The position numbers and the translations under genes are program-made. The notes beneath the pieces are model-generated. The model saw only the letters and a program-made list of their open reading frames with translations, did not search any database and was not told the DNA's origin. This document shows positions 40,481 to 49,300 of a DNA stretch of 64,000 bases, one piece after another. The stretch lies in the NCBI GenBank assembly GCA_965218775.1, contig CBDCLS010000005.1:1984001-2048000 (forward strand). The letters run 5' to 3'. This stretch comes from CAUZIZ01 sp965218775 (GTDB taxonomy: Bacteria > Acidobacteriota > UBA6911 > RPQK01 > JAJDTT01). Within the stretch, counting starts at the first letter, position 1; each line of letters begins with the position of its first letter.

Positions 40481-40790
40481 TAGACGAATCGAATCCGTAG
40501 AGCGGTCGCTGCGAGAGAAAGAGGCCAAACAGTACGCACCAATCGATGGCGCCCTGATCTATGACCACGACCATTCGACCCGACTTGGGGATGATATCTT
40601 TGGGACCATCATTGCCGATTTGGAGAACGATGCTCCCGGAAGGTGCTCCCACGGTGGCCCGGTGTGCATGGATTACGCGAACGGCAACATGTACCCGTTT
40701 AGCGTCTTCTTCTCATCCTTGCCCTTGCCCTTGCCCTTGCCCTTGCCTTCAAACTTGCCTTTGCCTGTGCCTTCCCCCCTTGACCTAGCC

Positions 40791-41365
40791 TCATCCCTTC
40801 CTGCAATCCAGGCTCTTGATCAACCCGGTCAGCATGGAAACGATTTCAATTAGGATCTGTTCCCCTGGGCCCAGATCCTCATCCGCAACGGCGTTCAAAC
40901 GCCGCAGAATGTCTAGCCCGCATTTCTCATCGCCTGTCGTAGCGAGGCGTCGCAAGTGCCGTCCTGGCAAGGCTTGCGACCGAGGCCTCCGCAGTCGTAC
41001 TTGTACAGTACGTCGAGGAGGCCGACCGAGCGAAACACAGCCAGGGCGGATGATTGCGGCGACGTAGTAGACCGGCGATGAGAAATGCGGGCTAGTATCG
41101 CTGCACACTCCGTAGCAGAGCGCCTGGCGATTCTGTAGAAGCGAGCCTTCTCACTGGATCGGAATTCGCCGGCACCTTCGGCGATATTCAAACAGACTGA
41201 GATGGAAGCGCGACGCAGCTGGTCTGAGAGAGTCGCGTTACCCGGGGGTAAGGCGCCGATCAATTCGTGGGCCAGACTTACGAAGACGGCTGCCGACTCG
41301 TAGACCTTGAACCGCTGATGCTCGAATTGCTGGACAGGCATCGTGGTGTGGTTTGATCTTGGCAT
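40791..41365 (-). pseudogene. Four-helix-bundle protein (23S rRNA IVP/S23 family), split by a MITE
   Basis: The N-terminal part from 41365 reads FEHQRFKVYESAAVFVSLAHELIGALPPGNATLSDQLRRASISVCLNIAEGAGEF, then ARFYRIARRSATECAAIL, the typical IVP/S23 helices 1-3. After the 175-bp MITE the last helix follows: DILRRLNAVADEDLGPGEQILIEIVSMLTGLI, ending at 40791. Removal of the MITE with one CTAG copy joins ATECAAIL to DILRRL in frame and yields a complete protein of about 131 residues. As it stands the gene makes an aberrant tail (150 aa). Confidence 0.85.
40917..41091. mobile_element. 175-bp MITE related to IS1380 ends
   Basis: The ends are perfect 18-bp inverted repeats, CCCGCATTTCTCATCGCC at 40917-40934 and its complement at 41074-41091. 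CTAG flanks both sides (40913-40916 and 41092-41095) as target duplication. The interior has no gene but carries a small palindrome at 40996-41012. The ends resemble those of the IS1380-family element at 58057 (CCCGGATTTCTCA flanked by TTAA), so that transposase type may mobilise it. Confidence 0.88.
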
Positions 41366-41753
41366 TGTCTATTACCAACGCTCTCGGTTAGGAAAACGCG
41401 GGATGAAGACTGTTTTTGGATAGGCGGAACGTGGGAGGGTAAGGGGAAGGCAAAGGCACAGGCAAAGGCAAGTTTGAAGGCGAGGGCAAGGGCAGCGGCA
41501 GGTAGGACGCTAAACGCGAACGGCAACATAGTCGCGTTCTATATCAACACCAGCGACCACAATTCGGATGGTTGGAGCGAGTACGCCGTCAGCAAGGATG
41601 GTCGCAGGACCTGGGACAAGTACAACAAGCTCCCTTTCTCCTTTGAGGCCTTTCATCAAGCCCGAGCGAGAAGCGTCAAGAGAATGAGCCCCAAGGTCAG
41701 GGTTGCCGTTGCTGTGAAGAGGTTGCTGGTCGTTGAGACGGGTTCAACCCTGT

Positions 41754-42506
41754 TCAGGCCGGCAAGCGGGTACGACTGGGCTTGTCGCCGGTCTGAAGCC
41801 AGTGGATGATGTCGTCAGTCTGCATCACGTATCCCCAGACCCGACCGAAGAGGATCTGGACGGCCTCGGCACTGCCAGCATCGAAGCCAGCACAGGCGTC
41901 CGCAGCCAGGATCACGTGGAATCCCCGGTCGGCGGCATCGATGGCCGTGGCCAGAACGCACTGATCGGTAGCCAGACCCGTCAGCACCAGGGTCTCCACC
42001 TTCATATTGCGGAGCAGTAGATCCATGGGAGAGCTGTGGAAAGCGCTGCTGGTGTTCTTGTCCAGGACCAGCTCTCCCCTCTCGGGCTTGACCTGAGCGA
42101 GGATCTCGTGTCCCGAAGTGCCGCGCACGGCCATATGTCCCGAGGAACAGTCCCCAGAGGTCAAGGCAACCTCCTCTCGCCCACGCCGCCTGACGATCAG
42201 GTCCGGCCCATCGGGCAGAAAGGCGCCGTGACGTGTGTACACCACCCGGCGACCCTGTTCGCGAAAAGCCGAGAGCAGCTTCTGGATGTTGCTCACCATC
42301 CGCTCAGCCTGGCGCGAGAACTCCTGGAAGACACCGGTGCTGTTCTGGCGCAGGGTGTGGGCAAGGTCGCCGTCGCTGTCGAGAGCATAGTGCTGGACGT
42401 CGATCACCCCCAGGGCACACACCTCGGGACGGATGGGTAGTTCGAAGCTGAACCCCCCTGCGGGCCAATCCTCGTCGTCCACCAATGTGATCTTTTTTCC
42501 TGCCAC
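41754..42506 (-). CDS. Isochorismatase-family cysteine hydrolase
   Basis: The preferred start is GTG at 42506 (MAGKKITLVDD) with CAGGAGG just upstream, 22 bases beyond the stop of the preceding lipoprotein gene; an open frame extends to 42644. The triad of the family is visible: Asp in GVIDVQHYAL (residue 36), Lys in LVLDKNTSSAF and Cys in GLATDQCVLAT. Members hydrolyse amides such as N-carbamoyl compounds or nicotinamide. No signal sequence is seen, so it is cytoplasmic. It is probably co-transcribed with the lipoprotein gene. Confidence 0.85.
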   Translation of the reverse strand: MAGKKITLVDDEDWPAGGFSFELPIRPEVCALGVIDVQHYALDSDGDLAHTLRQNSTGVFQEFSRQAERMVSNIQKLLSAFREQGRRVVYTRHGAFLPDGPDLIVRRRGREEVALTSGDCSSGHMAVRGTSGHEILAQVKPERGELVLDKNTSSAFHSSPMDLLLRNMKVETLVLTGLATDQCVLATAIDAADRGFHVILAADACAGFDAGSAEAVQILFGRVWGYVMQTDDIIHWLQTGDKPSRTRLPA

Positions 42507-42528
42507 ATAGACCTCCTGGAAAACCTCC

Positions 42529-44829
42529 TCATAGCCGGGAGCCTGGTTTCGAGACGAGCTCTCGGATCTCGCTCTCCTCCAAAACTCGTTTCGCAACCAG
42601 GACGTTGTCGACGAAGCCGACCAGCTGCTCCTGGTTGGAGGCAAGGTCCTCCTGTCCGCGAAAGATGAAGCGGCCGCCCTGATCCTCTCCGATGCGCAGG
42701 TTTGCTGCCAGATGAATCCCTACACTCGACTCGGTTCCTGCAGGGGCGAAGTATTCGGCAATCGATCCATCAGACATCAAGCGTGCATTCCCCGGACGCA
42801 GCTGACCCTCGCCCACCTGGCTTCCGTCCAGGTATAGCTTGACGTTGCCTCGGGCATAGGTGGCGGCAAGGTGATGATATCGATCGCCAAGCCAAAACCG
42901 GGGTTGGGACTGGACTTTCTGTCCAGCGAGGATGAACCGCAGAACGCCACTACTGGGATTGAAATCGAAAATCAACTCCCCTGCTGCAGGCTCGCCACTA
43001 CCCCGATAAGTACTGAACAACCGAGTCAGCTTGCGGTTGGAACTCTTGACCCAGGCGGCCAGTGTAAATCGATCTCCCAGATGAGAAGTGTCTTCGATCT
43101 CGAAGGTGTTGAGAGTCCTTCCTTCTCCCTGGAAGGCGAGTGCCGAGTTCCCCTGGATGGCGTTCTCGGAATCGCTGACAATGGAGACTCCGTTGTGAAG
43201 GAGCCCTCGCTGGACTCCGTCGCTGATGAGTTCATCGCTGGCGGTTCTTCCCTTACCCGACTCAAACGTAAAGGACGCTTCGGCCGATATCGGAAGGCTC
43301 GCCCTGCGCACGTCAGGCCCTGCCATAAATGAATAAAGTGAGGCATCCCTCATGAGGAAACGGAGCCGGCGCGGCTCCTCCGATACCGGGATCAGATCGT
43401 GCCCCGGTCCCCAACTAACCCTCTGATTGACGTCATCCCCCTCCACCGGCTCGCAGTCGGCGCTACCAAATCCATTCAGGATGGCCCCATTCTCATCCAG
43501 GAGCTCAACCCTGATCTCGCCCCCCACCGCATTGGCGTTCAACCTCAGTTCGCCCTCCAGGTTTCTGAGGGGTCTGGTGGTCACGGTACCGCTGGCAGAG
43601 CCCGCCTCGAGAGAGACAAAGCCATCTTTACGCAGGGTGGCCAGACCGACTGCCGAGCGGCCTGTCCTGAAGCCATGGGTCTGATCAAAGCCACCATAGA
43701 AGACCTTGATCGTATCCTGCTCCAAAAGAGGATAATTGAGGGTTTGTACCATTCCATCGTCCCAGGATCCTGCTTCGCCCAGGGACAAGATGGGAACTCG
43801 ATCTCCTTCACTGCGGGTCCAGTTGATGCCATCTCGACTACTCACCAGCTCGCAGAAAATGGGCCCATCGCTTTCCCCGTTCGTAATGCGAAAGATCCAG
43901 AGAAACCCGAGGTACATGGACTCGTAGGGAAAGACGGTGAGCCCGTAGAAATCGGTATGCTGCTTGTACTCTGTGACCCAACGGTCATCCCACTCGTCAG
44001 GTACCAGGACCAGCTCGGCTGGTGTCCACTGCTCAAAATCTGTCGAGGAAGTCACGCCGACAGAGCGGCGGGAAAATCCTCTGACCGCGGCGAACACCTT
44101 GGGGTAACCTAGATACCGTTCTGTGTGAGGGTCCCAGAGGAAGTGGCCGACGTCTCCGAAATCGGGAAGCAGCGGATTTTCATCCGCTTCCGTCCAATGA
44201 ATACCGTCCGGCGAAAAGGCCCCCCAGAATCCAGTCACCGCGTGATCGGGCGGGCTGCGGCCGAAGTCGTAATTGATCAGCTTATAGTGACGCTCGGGAT
44301 TCAGGTCCCAGGGTGTGTGAATCACCTGAGGCATATGGTCGAGCCGAGTACGGCGGAACAGGATATTGTTGTCCTTCGATCCTTCGTGTTCGATGAGGCC
44401 AAGGCTGGGTTTCGTCCAGCTTATACCGTCTGGGCTGGTGGCGTAGAGATTGTGACAGTCCCCATCCCAGACGTCGTACCACATCCGGTATCCGTTGCCG
44501 TCTGGGCCGGGCAGAACGGTCCCATAGGGTATGGTTCGCTGTTCCCTCCACGACCCTTCCGAGATCAGTATCGGATTGCGAGGATCCTTCTGGAGGGGAT
44601 GGTAGGTCCGCTTCACCTGGACCCTCTCCTCGACCAGGTAGTCATCCACGAACAACTGCCATGGACCCGTCAGATCCCCCAGGGCCCTCTCTCGAGGCTC
44701 GGGCTCTGGCTTCGGCTGGGCGCTACAGCCCAACAGTAAGCCAAGCAGCACTACCAGCACCGGCGTGGATCTGGCGCATGGGCCGCGGCCAGACTCCCAT
44801 CCATCTGAAATCAAAGTCTGTGGATCCAT
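42529..44829 (-). CDS. Lipoprotein with GH32/43-like propeller and LamG domain
   Basis: ATG at 44829 places a leader (STPVLVVLLGLLLGCSA) with lipobox LLLGC (Cys 35) at the N-terminus; the frame is open to 45099 but that extension is unlikely. Blades of a GH32/GH43/DUF-type five-bladed propeller follow: LFVDDYLVEERVQVKRTYHPLQKDP, NPILISEGSW, YRMWYDVWDG, LYATSPDGISWTKP and SSRDGINWTRS. The last 230 residues form a LamG-like domain (FTLAAWVKSSNRKLTRLFSTY, GDRYHHLAATYARGNVKLYLDG). It is an outer-membrane or surface protein that may bind and cleave a glycan. It is a distant relative of the protein at 45516-48017. Confidence 0.82.
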   Translation of the reverse strand: MDPQTLISDGWESGRGPCARSTPVLVVLLGLLLGCSAQPKPEPEPRERALGDLTGPWQLFVDDYLVEERVQVKRTYHPLQKDPRNPILISEGSWREQRTIPYGTVLPGPDGNGYRMWYDVWDGDCHNLYATSPDGISWTKPSLGLIEHEGSKDNNILFRRTRLDHMPQVIHTPWDLNPERHYKLINYDFGRSPPDHAVTGFWGAFSPDGIHWTEADENPLLPDFGDVGHFLWDPHTERYLGYPKVFAAVRGFSRRSVGVTSSTDFEQWTPAELVLVPDEWDDRWVTEYKQHTDFYGLTVFPYESMYLGFLWIFRITNGESDGPIFCELVSSRDGINWTRSEGDRVPILSLGEAGSWDDGMVQTLNYPLLEQDTIKVFYGGFDQTHGFRTGRSAVGLATLRKDGFVSLEAGSASGTVTTRPLRNLEGELRLNANAVGGEIRVELLDENGAILNGFGSADCEPVEGDDVNQRVSWGPGHDLIPVSEEPRRLRFLMRDASLYSFMAGPDVRRASLPISAEASFTFESGKGRTASDELISDGVQRGLLHNGVSIVSDSENAIQGNSALAFQGEGRTLNTFEIEDTSHLGDRFTLAAWVKSSNRKLTRLFSTYRGSGEPAAGELIFDFNPSSGVLRFILAGQKVQSQPRFWLGDRYHHLAATYARGNVKLYLDGSQVGEGQLRPGNARLMSDGSIAEYFAPAGTESSVGIHLAANLRIGEDQGGRFIFRGQEDLASNQEQLVGFVDNVLVAKRVLEESEIRELVSKPGSRL

Positions 44830-45090
44830 GTAGATCCAGTCTATCTGGTTCCAACTCGCCGTCAAGGCTTCACGGTTAGGACTGGGATCCCGTGGCGATT
44901 GACCCGTGGTTGGAGCGACTGATAGGTTTAGCGAAGCCCCTGAGACAACAGATCGATCCGGCAGTGGCGACATGCAGTATCCAGGCCGCCCTGGATCGAG
45001 CCAAAGGCTCGAAAGGATAAGGCTTCGGTCCGGAGGCCAAAGCCACGTTAGCAGAGGCATGCTCTCGGTTTTCGAACCTGTAATCGAGGT

Positions 45091-45139
45091 CAATCCCAAC
45101 GGGATTGCGTCTGTCAGCCCAGGGTTTCCGAACCCTGGG
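45091..45139. repeat. Pair of intergenic hairpins (CAATCCC/GGGATTG and CCCAGGGTT/AACCCTGGG)
   Basis: Two perfect hairpins lie next to each other: 45091-45097 with 45101-45107, and 45118-45126 with 45131-45139. They lie in the divergent spacer between the lipoprotein and propeller genes (44830-45515). The arrangement looks like a dispersed intergenic repeat seen in related phyla, but this cannot be checked here. Confidence 0.6.
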
Positions 45140-45417
45140 TCGACGATGCGACCCCTTGGATTTCAACCCTCCTCCTATGAAGACGCTCTTGTCAAGTAGC
45201 CGCTTGGCACAGCATTATAAGCTACTGACCAGACATGGCTTATCTGGAAGAGGGCTGGTAGTCGTTTTAGCATATAGTTGTTGTCTGCATTCTTGGAGCC
45301 CCCCCGGTCAAGAGTAGCAGTTGGCCGTGACCGACATCAATCGTGCTCGCTTCCGGTTCGATCCCAGGATACACCCCTGCTCCAGGGTCCCTCTATCTGA
45401 TCGCCCCAGCACTGGTG

Positions 45418-45470
45418 GTAGACCGGCGATGAGAAATGCGGGCTTCGGCCGCTCTGCGAGCGGCCGAAGC
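45418..45470. repeat. Solo MITE end followed by a 12-bp hairpin
   Basis: Positions 45418-45444 are identical for 27 bases to the right end of the MITE at 41067-41093. No left end is near. Directly after it GCTTCGGCCGCT (45442-45453) pairs with AGCGGCCGAAGC (45459-45470) around a 5-base loop. It is probably the relic of a MITE of the same family. Confidence 0.75.
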
Positions 45471-45515
45471 GGTCAGACACCCCATCCAGCGTTTCTTCAC
45501 CGGGCAACCCAGCGT

Positions 45516-48017
45516 ATGCTGGGGCCAGCCATGATCTGGATTACCACAGCACTATTCCTGACCCTCGTCCCCACGGTTCAGGAGGTCCGACCTGCGGGGC
45601 CTCCGGTGGACCTGACTCCCTATCTTGTGAGGCCAAACGAACAACGGGATACCCCTGACGGTTTCGAGCTGGCCTTCACCGGAGAAGCCAGCCATCGTCT
45701 CCAGTTCCGGTATGGCTCTGCCGACGCCGTGGAGCTGGAGGTCTCCGTGGGGTTTCCGGCAGGAGGCGCCCGGTTCGAGCGAAGGCTCATGGAGCCCGGG
45801 TCGGAGAAGGCTGCCGTGAACTTCGATCTGGGCCCCCTCCTGGGTCACGGTCCCTGGCGCCCCCTGCCGGCAGACGCGAGGAAGGGACCTCACAGACGAG
45901 GCTCCCTTCCCACCGGATGGTGGATCGACACCCACGATCCGGGCCACTACCTGGTGAGCGTGAGGGGACGCCGGGTCCAGAACGGCGAGATCCTCTTCAC
46001 TTCCGACCTGCGCCTCCCTGTCCAGACCTGGGTAGGGGCCGAGCTGGACCGTCTGGCCTACATCGACGACGAGGCCGCCCAGGTGGAGCTCTGGCTGCAG
46101 AAAGGCGCTCCCGTCCAGGAACTCCCGGTTGAGGTGGATCTGGTGGACGCCAGGACGGGACAGACGCGCTCCTCCCTGAGCCACCGCAGACTGACCCGGG
46201 AGAGAACCCGGGTGCCCTTTGACCTGCACGGACTGGAACCAGCCACCTACCACGTCCGGATCCGGCCTCGCATCGACGGTCGTCTCTGGGACGACGGGAT
46301 CCGTCGTGCCCTCTACTTGTACCGGAACGGACCGGCCCCGAAGCCAGTCCCTCCCATCCAGATCCCCACCGCCCCGCAGCTCTTCCTGGACGACTTCCTC
46401 ATCGAGAATAAGATCCATCTGGAGAAGGTCCTCCACCCGGCGCGGAAACTCAGCGACGAACCCATGCTACGGGCCGATCGGCCCTGGGAGGGACACGCCG
46501 CCATGCTGGGCCGTGATTCCTACTCCTACAACCAGGAGAAGCAGCGCCACGAGCTGCGCTACGTGGGCAACCTCGGTGCCTATCGACTTCTGGCTGTGTC
46601 CCAGGACGGTCTGACCTGGACCAAGCCCGAGCTGGGCCTCGTGGAGTTCCAGGGTTCACGGGCCAACAACATCCTGACGAAACTCCCTCCCAGAGGCAGC
46701 CTGGAGGAGCAGGGCAATTTCGGAGGCCTCTGGGATTATCGGACCCGGGGCGCGCCGGATCTGAGAACAGCGACCCTGGTAGGCAATCCCCGATCCAAGA
46801 CCATGCGGTTCCAACGGGGCAGGTATCTCATGGTCCGGGACAGGGACGGCGTTCGCTATCTCACCTCCGAGCGTCCGTTCATGCGACGCCACCTCCAGTT
46901 GGAGACGCTGGACAGCCCCACCGACAACCTGGGGCCCCTCTTCTACGACGAGCGTACCGGCGAGCTGGTCCTCTACTTCGCAGCCCATCCTCCGGCCAAG
47001 GGGCAGTTCCTGGTGCGCTACGACAACAAGTGGGCCGTCTCCCGGAACCTGGGACGCCTGACCACCCGTGATGGGGTGAACTGGAAACGAAGCTACATCT
47101 GGGCACCCCCGCGGGAACACCCCAGACACCAGAGCTACGGCATGCAGTGGGTGGAGCGGATCGGGGATCTCTACGTCGCCTTCTTCCCCCTCTACGACTG
47201 TGGCACCCAACGGATGAACATTCATCTCTGGGTCAGTCGTAACGGCATCCACTGGGAGGACGTGGGAGGCGACCAAGCCTGGATCCCAAATGGACCTGAG
47301 AGCAGCTACGATCACGGGATCGTCTACAGCTTTGCAGGCTGGAGGAGTGACGGAGACCGCTCCATCGGTTTCTATCACGGCACCAACACGCTGCACTTTA
47401 ACGCCTGGGTCCGGGCGAAGATGGCGGGGACCAGCGAGAGACCCGGAATTCCCGCCTCCCAGATCTTCGACGATGAGCAGTACAATGGCCGGGCCTACCT
47501 CTCGCCTCCGGCGCCCACCCGACCGGGCTGGGCCCTCTACGACTGCATCTGGAGCTGGCGCCGGCGCACCTGCAGCCAGAGCCTGGAGGAGGCCCGGGAG
47601 GCATTCTGGGCCGAGGTGGAGGCCAACACGGGACAGAACCGATCCAACCACATCCAGAAGAGCCGGGAGCTCAAGATCGTGCCGGCCCAGGTGGAGTTCC
47701 GCACTCTGGGTTTTGCGTCCCGCCGGGCTGGAGAGCGGGAGGGAGTCCTCACGACCCATCTCCTCCTTTTCCAGGGCAGCCGGTTGACTCTCAATGCGGC
47801 CGCCGCCCAGGGTCACGTGAAGGTGGAGGTGCTGGATGCAGGCGGGCATCCCGTGCCCGGCTACTCTCGGGCGGAGTGCAGCCTTCAGGGATTCGACAGC
47901 ACCCGACAGGAGGTGAGCTGGCAAGGTCGTTCGGACCTGAAACCCGTGAGTGGGAAGCCGGTCCGGCTTCGCTTCTATCTTCAGAGGGCCGATCTCTATG
48001 GCTTCCAGATCCGATAG
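45516..48017 (+). CDS. Exported GH32/43-like propeller protein with beta-sandwich domains
   Basis: ATG at 45516 (or 45531) gives a signal sequence, MIWITTALFLTLVPTVQEV; the frame is open upstream to 45321 only through MITE-derived sequence. Residues about 40-270 form beta-sandwich domains. The propeller part begins PQLFLDDFLIENKIHLEKVLHP and shows LLAVSQDGLTWTKPELGLVEF, TTRDGVNWKRSYIW and WVSRNGIHWEDVGG. A small domain at the C-terminus (VEVLDAGGHPVPGYSRAEC) is shared with the lipoprotein at 42529-44829. An exported glycan-active enzyme is likely, substrate unknown. Confidence 0.82.
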   Translation: MLGPAMIWITTALFLTLVPTVQEVRPAGPPVDLTPYLVRPNEQRDTPDGFELAFTGEASHRLQFRYGSADAVELEVSVGFPAGGARFERRLMEPGSEKAAVNFDLGPLLGHGPWRPLPADARKGPHRRGSLPTGWWIDTHDPGHYLVSVRGRRVQNGEILFTSDLRLPVQTWVGAELDRLAYIDDEAAQVELWLQKGAPVQELPVEVDLVDARTGQTRSSLSHRRLTRERTRVPFDLHGLEPATYHVRIRPRIDGRLWDDGIRRALYLYRNGPAPKPVPPIQIPTAPQLFLDDFLIENKIHLEKVLHPARKLSDEPMLRADRPWEGHAAMLGRDSYSYNQEKQRHELRYVGNLGAYRLLAVSQDGLTWTKPELGLVEFQGSRANNILTKLPPRGSLEEQGNFGGLWDYRTRGAPDLRTATLVGNPRSKTMRFQRGRYLMVRDRDGVRYLTSERPFMRRHLQLETLDSPTDNLGPLFYDERTGELVLYFAAHPPAKGQFLVRYDNKWAVSRNLGRLTTRDGVNWKRSYIWAPPREHPRHQSYGMQWVERIGDLYVAFFPLYDCGTQRMNIHLWVSRNGIHWEDVGGDQAWIPNGPESSYDHGIVYSFAGWRSDGDRSIGFYHGTNTLHFNAWVRAKMAGTSERPGIPASQIFDDEQYNGRAYLSPPAPTRPGWALYDCIWSWRRRTCSQSLEEAREAFWAEVEANTGQNRSNHIQKSRELKIVPAQVEFRTLGFASRRAGEREGVLTTHLLLFQGSRLTLNAAAAQGHVKVEVLDAGGHPVPGYSRAECSLQGFDSTRQEVSWQGRSDLKPVSGKPVRLRFYLQRADLYGFQIR

Positions 48018-48060
48018 CTTCGTCGTCTGGTCAGCCAATCGATCATGAAAGAGACTTCAA

Positions 48061-48258
48061 TGAGAATGCGAGTCCGGCGGGTGGGCGTCCTCGCTCTCGC
48101 CCTGGCCTCTTCCGGAATCCAAGTCGCCCCCGATATCCCTGGAGTCATCGACATCGGCCACAGAAAGCAGCTCTTCATCGACGACTAGGGTGTTGAGTCC
48201 ATGGAGCCCCGGGTCTACCGCCTCATGAACCAGCCCCAGAAGTACCACAACAATCCGA
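48061..48258 (+). pseudogene. 5' fragment of a second propeller gene, with in-frame TAG
   Basis: ATG at 48061 opens a signal-like peptide, then VIDIGHRKQLFIDD, a TAG at 48186-48188 and in the same frame VESMEPRVYRLMNQPQKYHNNPI. This corresponds to the start of the propeller in the two proteins nearby (LFVDDYLVE), with the stop replacing the conserved Tyr. Homology ends near 48258. The rest of 48259-48540 holds only weakly protein-like sequence with no recognisable gene. Confidence 0.7.
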
Positions 48259-48540
48259 TTAGACCAGCCACAAATCACGCCCCTTCCCGATTGTCCCGCT
48301 TCCGCGTGAGTGGAGTGAAGATCAGTCAATCACCAGCCTGACCCGAGTGGCGGGCCCAGCGGAGCTGGCCCCATTCGAAAAAGAAACTGCCCGAGCCATA
48401 GAAGCCTGAAGCGCGAGCGAGGGGGGGGCGAATGCCTCTCCTGCTGTGAGAAACGACCCAGCCGGTTCACTTCCTTCGGGGGGTGCGGTCTTCTCTATCT
48501 ATTCAGACTGTGGCTGGCCACTCCTCTCAGGAGCGAAGAA

Positions 48541-49232
48541 TCACTGTTGCTTCCCGGCTACCGGTAGCAACTCGATGCCGGAATGGTCGGACCGAACACG
48601 CAACTTGATCGACCAGATCATGTTGTTTCGGGCATCCTCGGGGCGATGACCGCCCGTTCCAATGTAGGCCAGGTAGAGGGATCCGTCCGGCATCAGAGTG
48701 CTTCGAGAGTACCGTCAGACAGCTCCGTTATGGCGGGGTGGCAGTCGTCACCATACGGACTGTCCACGAGTGTTTGAGGCTTGCTCCAGGTGACGCCATC
48801 GTCGCCGGATCTGGAGATCATGGCCCGACCGCCGGTCGGGGCCTCAAAGTCCATGATAAATCCGTAACGATCCTTCATCCTATCGATCCAGCTCTGAGGC
48901 AGGGGCGTCTGGTAGGAACCATGCCAGTAGCCGGCGGTGAAGCTGACCAGCATGGTCCCGTCGCGGAGGCGGACGGGGCATTCCCAGCCTACGAAGCCCC
49001 GATAACCGGGAAAAGGATCCGGTTGATTCACCCCGGGGCCAACGATCATCTTGCGGCACCGGCTGGCTGGAAGGTGCGACTCGCCGTCCATGACGACACT
49101 GACTCGAGGGGATTCGGGCTTTGGACTTTTCCCCGACCCCACCGTCAGGGCACTCGCCCGATCGTCGACACAGAACAGCGCCGCTAACAATGTACACACC
49201 GCAAAGGGTAAGATGAGAAAGTCGGTACGCAT
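48541..49232 (-). pseudogene. Sialidase-like (BNR) gene with internal deletion and frameshift
   Basis: From ATG 49232 a leader and the first blades can be read (VRLRDGTMLVSFTAGYWHGSYQTPLP, SRSGDDGVTWSKPQTLVD, CHPAITELSDGTLEAL) and then a stop. In another frame right after it MPDGSLYLAYIGTGGHRPEDARNNMIWSIKLRVRSDHSGIELLPV follows, which is the normal C-terminus of the family. The middle blades are missing and the parts are out of frame, so this is a deletion derivative. Confidence 0.8.
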
Positions 49233-49300
49233 GGGATCCCTCCGGAGCCTTACCGTCAGTGGGGGATGGCCAACCACCAGCCCGCGCCTCTCACGCCCGA

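Larger units (their letters stand above)
40691..41513. mobile_element. Putative IVP (S23 four-helix-bundle) mobile element with hexamer-repeat arms
   Basis: The insert has long imperfect terminal inverted repeats. Left arm 40691-40778 runs from TTTAGCGTC through repeated CCCTTG, then TTCAAACTTGCCTTTGCCTG. The right arm about 41434-41513 is the reverse complement, ending GACGCTAAA. A 16-bp duplication of host sequence flanks it. The cargo is one minus-strand gene for a four-helix-bundle protein of the 23S rRNA intervening-sequence type. No transposase is present. Known IVS elements in 23S rRNA also combine a stem with this gene, but this copy sits in a protein-coding gene. The mobile nature is inferred from the duplication and precise reading-frame repair. 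Confidence 0.7.
40500..41660 (+). pseudogene. Sialidase-like (BNR) gene interrupted by an IVP-type element
   Basis: The left part reads GALIYDHDHSTRLGDD and ADLENDAPGRCSHGGPVCMDYANGN; the right part resumes IVAFYINTSDHNSDGWSEYAVSKDGRRTWDKYN. These are consecutive parts of one BNR family. They are separated by 823 bases plus a 16-bp direct repeat ACGCGAACGGCAACAT (40675-40690 and 41514-41529), and deletion of the insert with one repeat rejoins the frame. The gene is also cut short after EAFHQ near 41660 and lacks a clear ATG, so it was already partial or decayed later. Confidence 0.82.

Noticed and set aside
40710..40780. Hexamer repeats taken as a CRISPR-like or coding array
   Set aside because: There are no unique spacers of constant length and the frames give only low-complexity peptides such as LPLPLPLP; they are inverted arms.
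45321..45515. N-terminal extension of the propeller protein
   Set aside because: It translates a MITE end and a hairpin; the signal sequence starts at 45516 or 45531.
48300..48410. A short protein-like stretch (VAGPAELAPFEKETARAIEA)
   Set aside because: It may be a gene remnant but is too short and has no recognised family, start or context.
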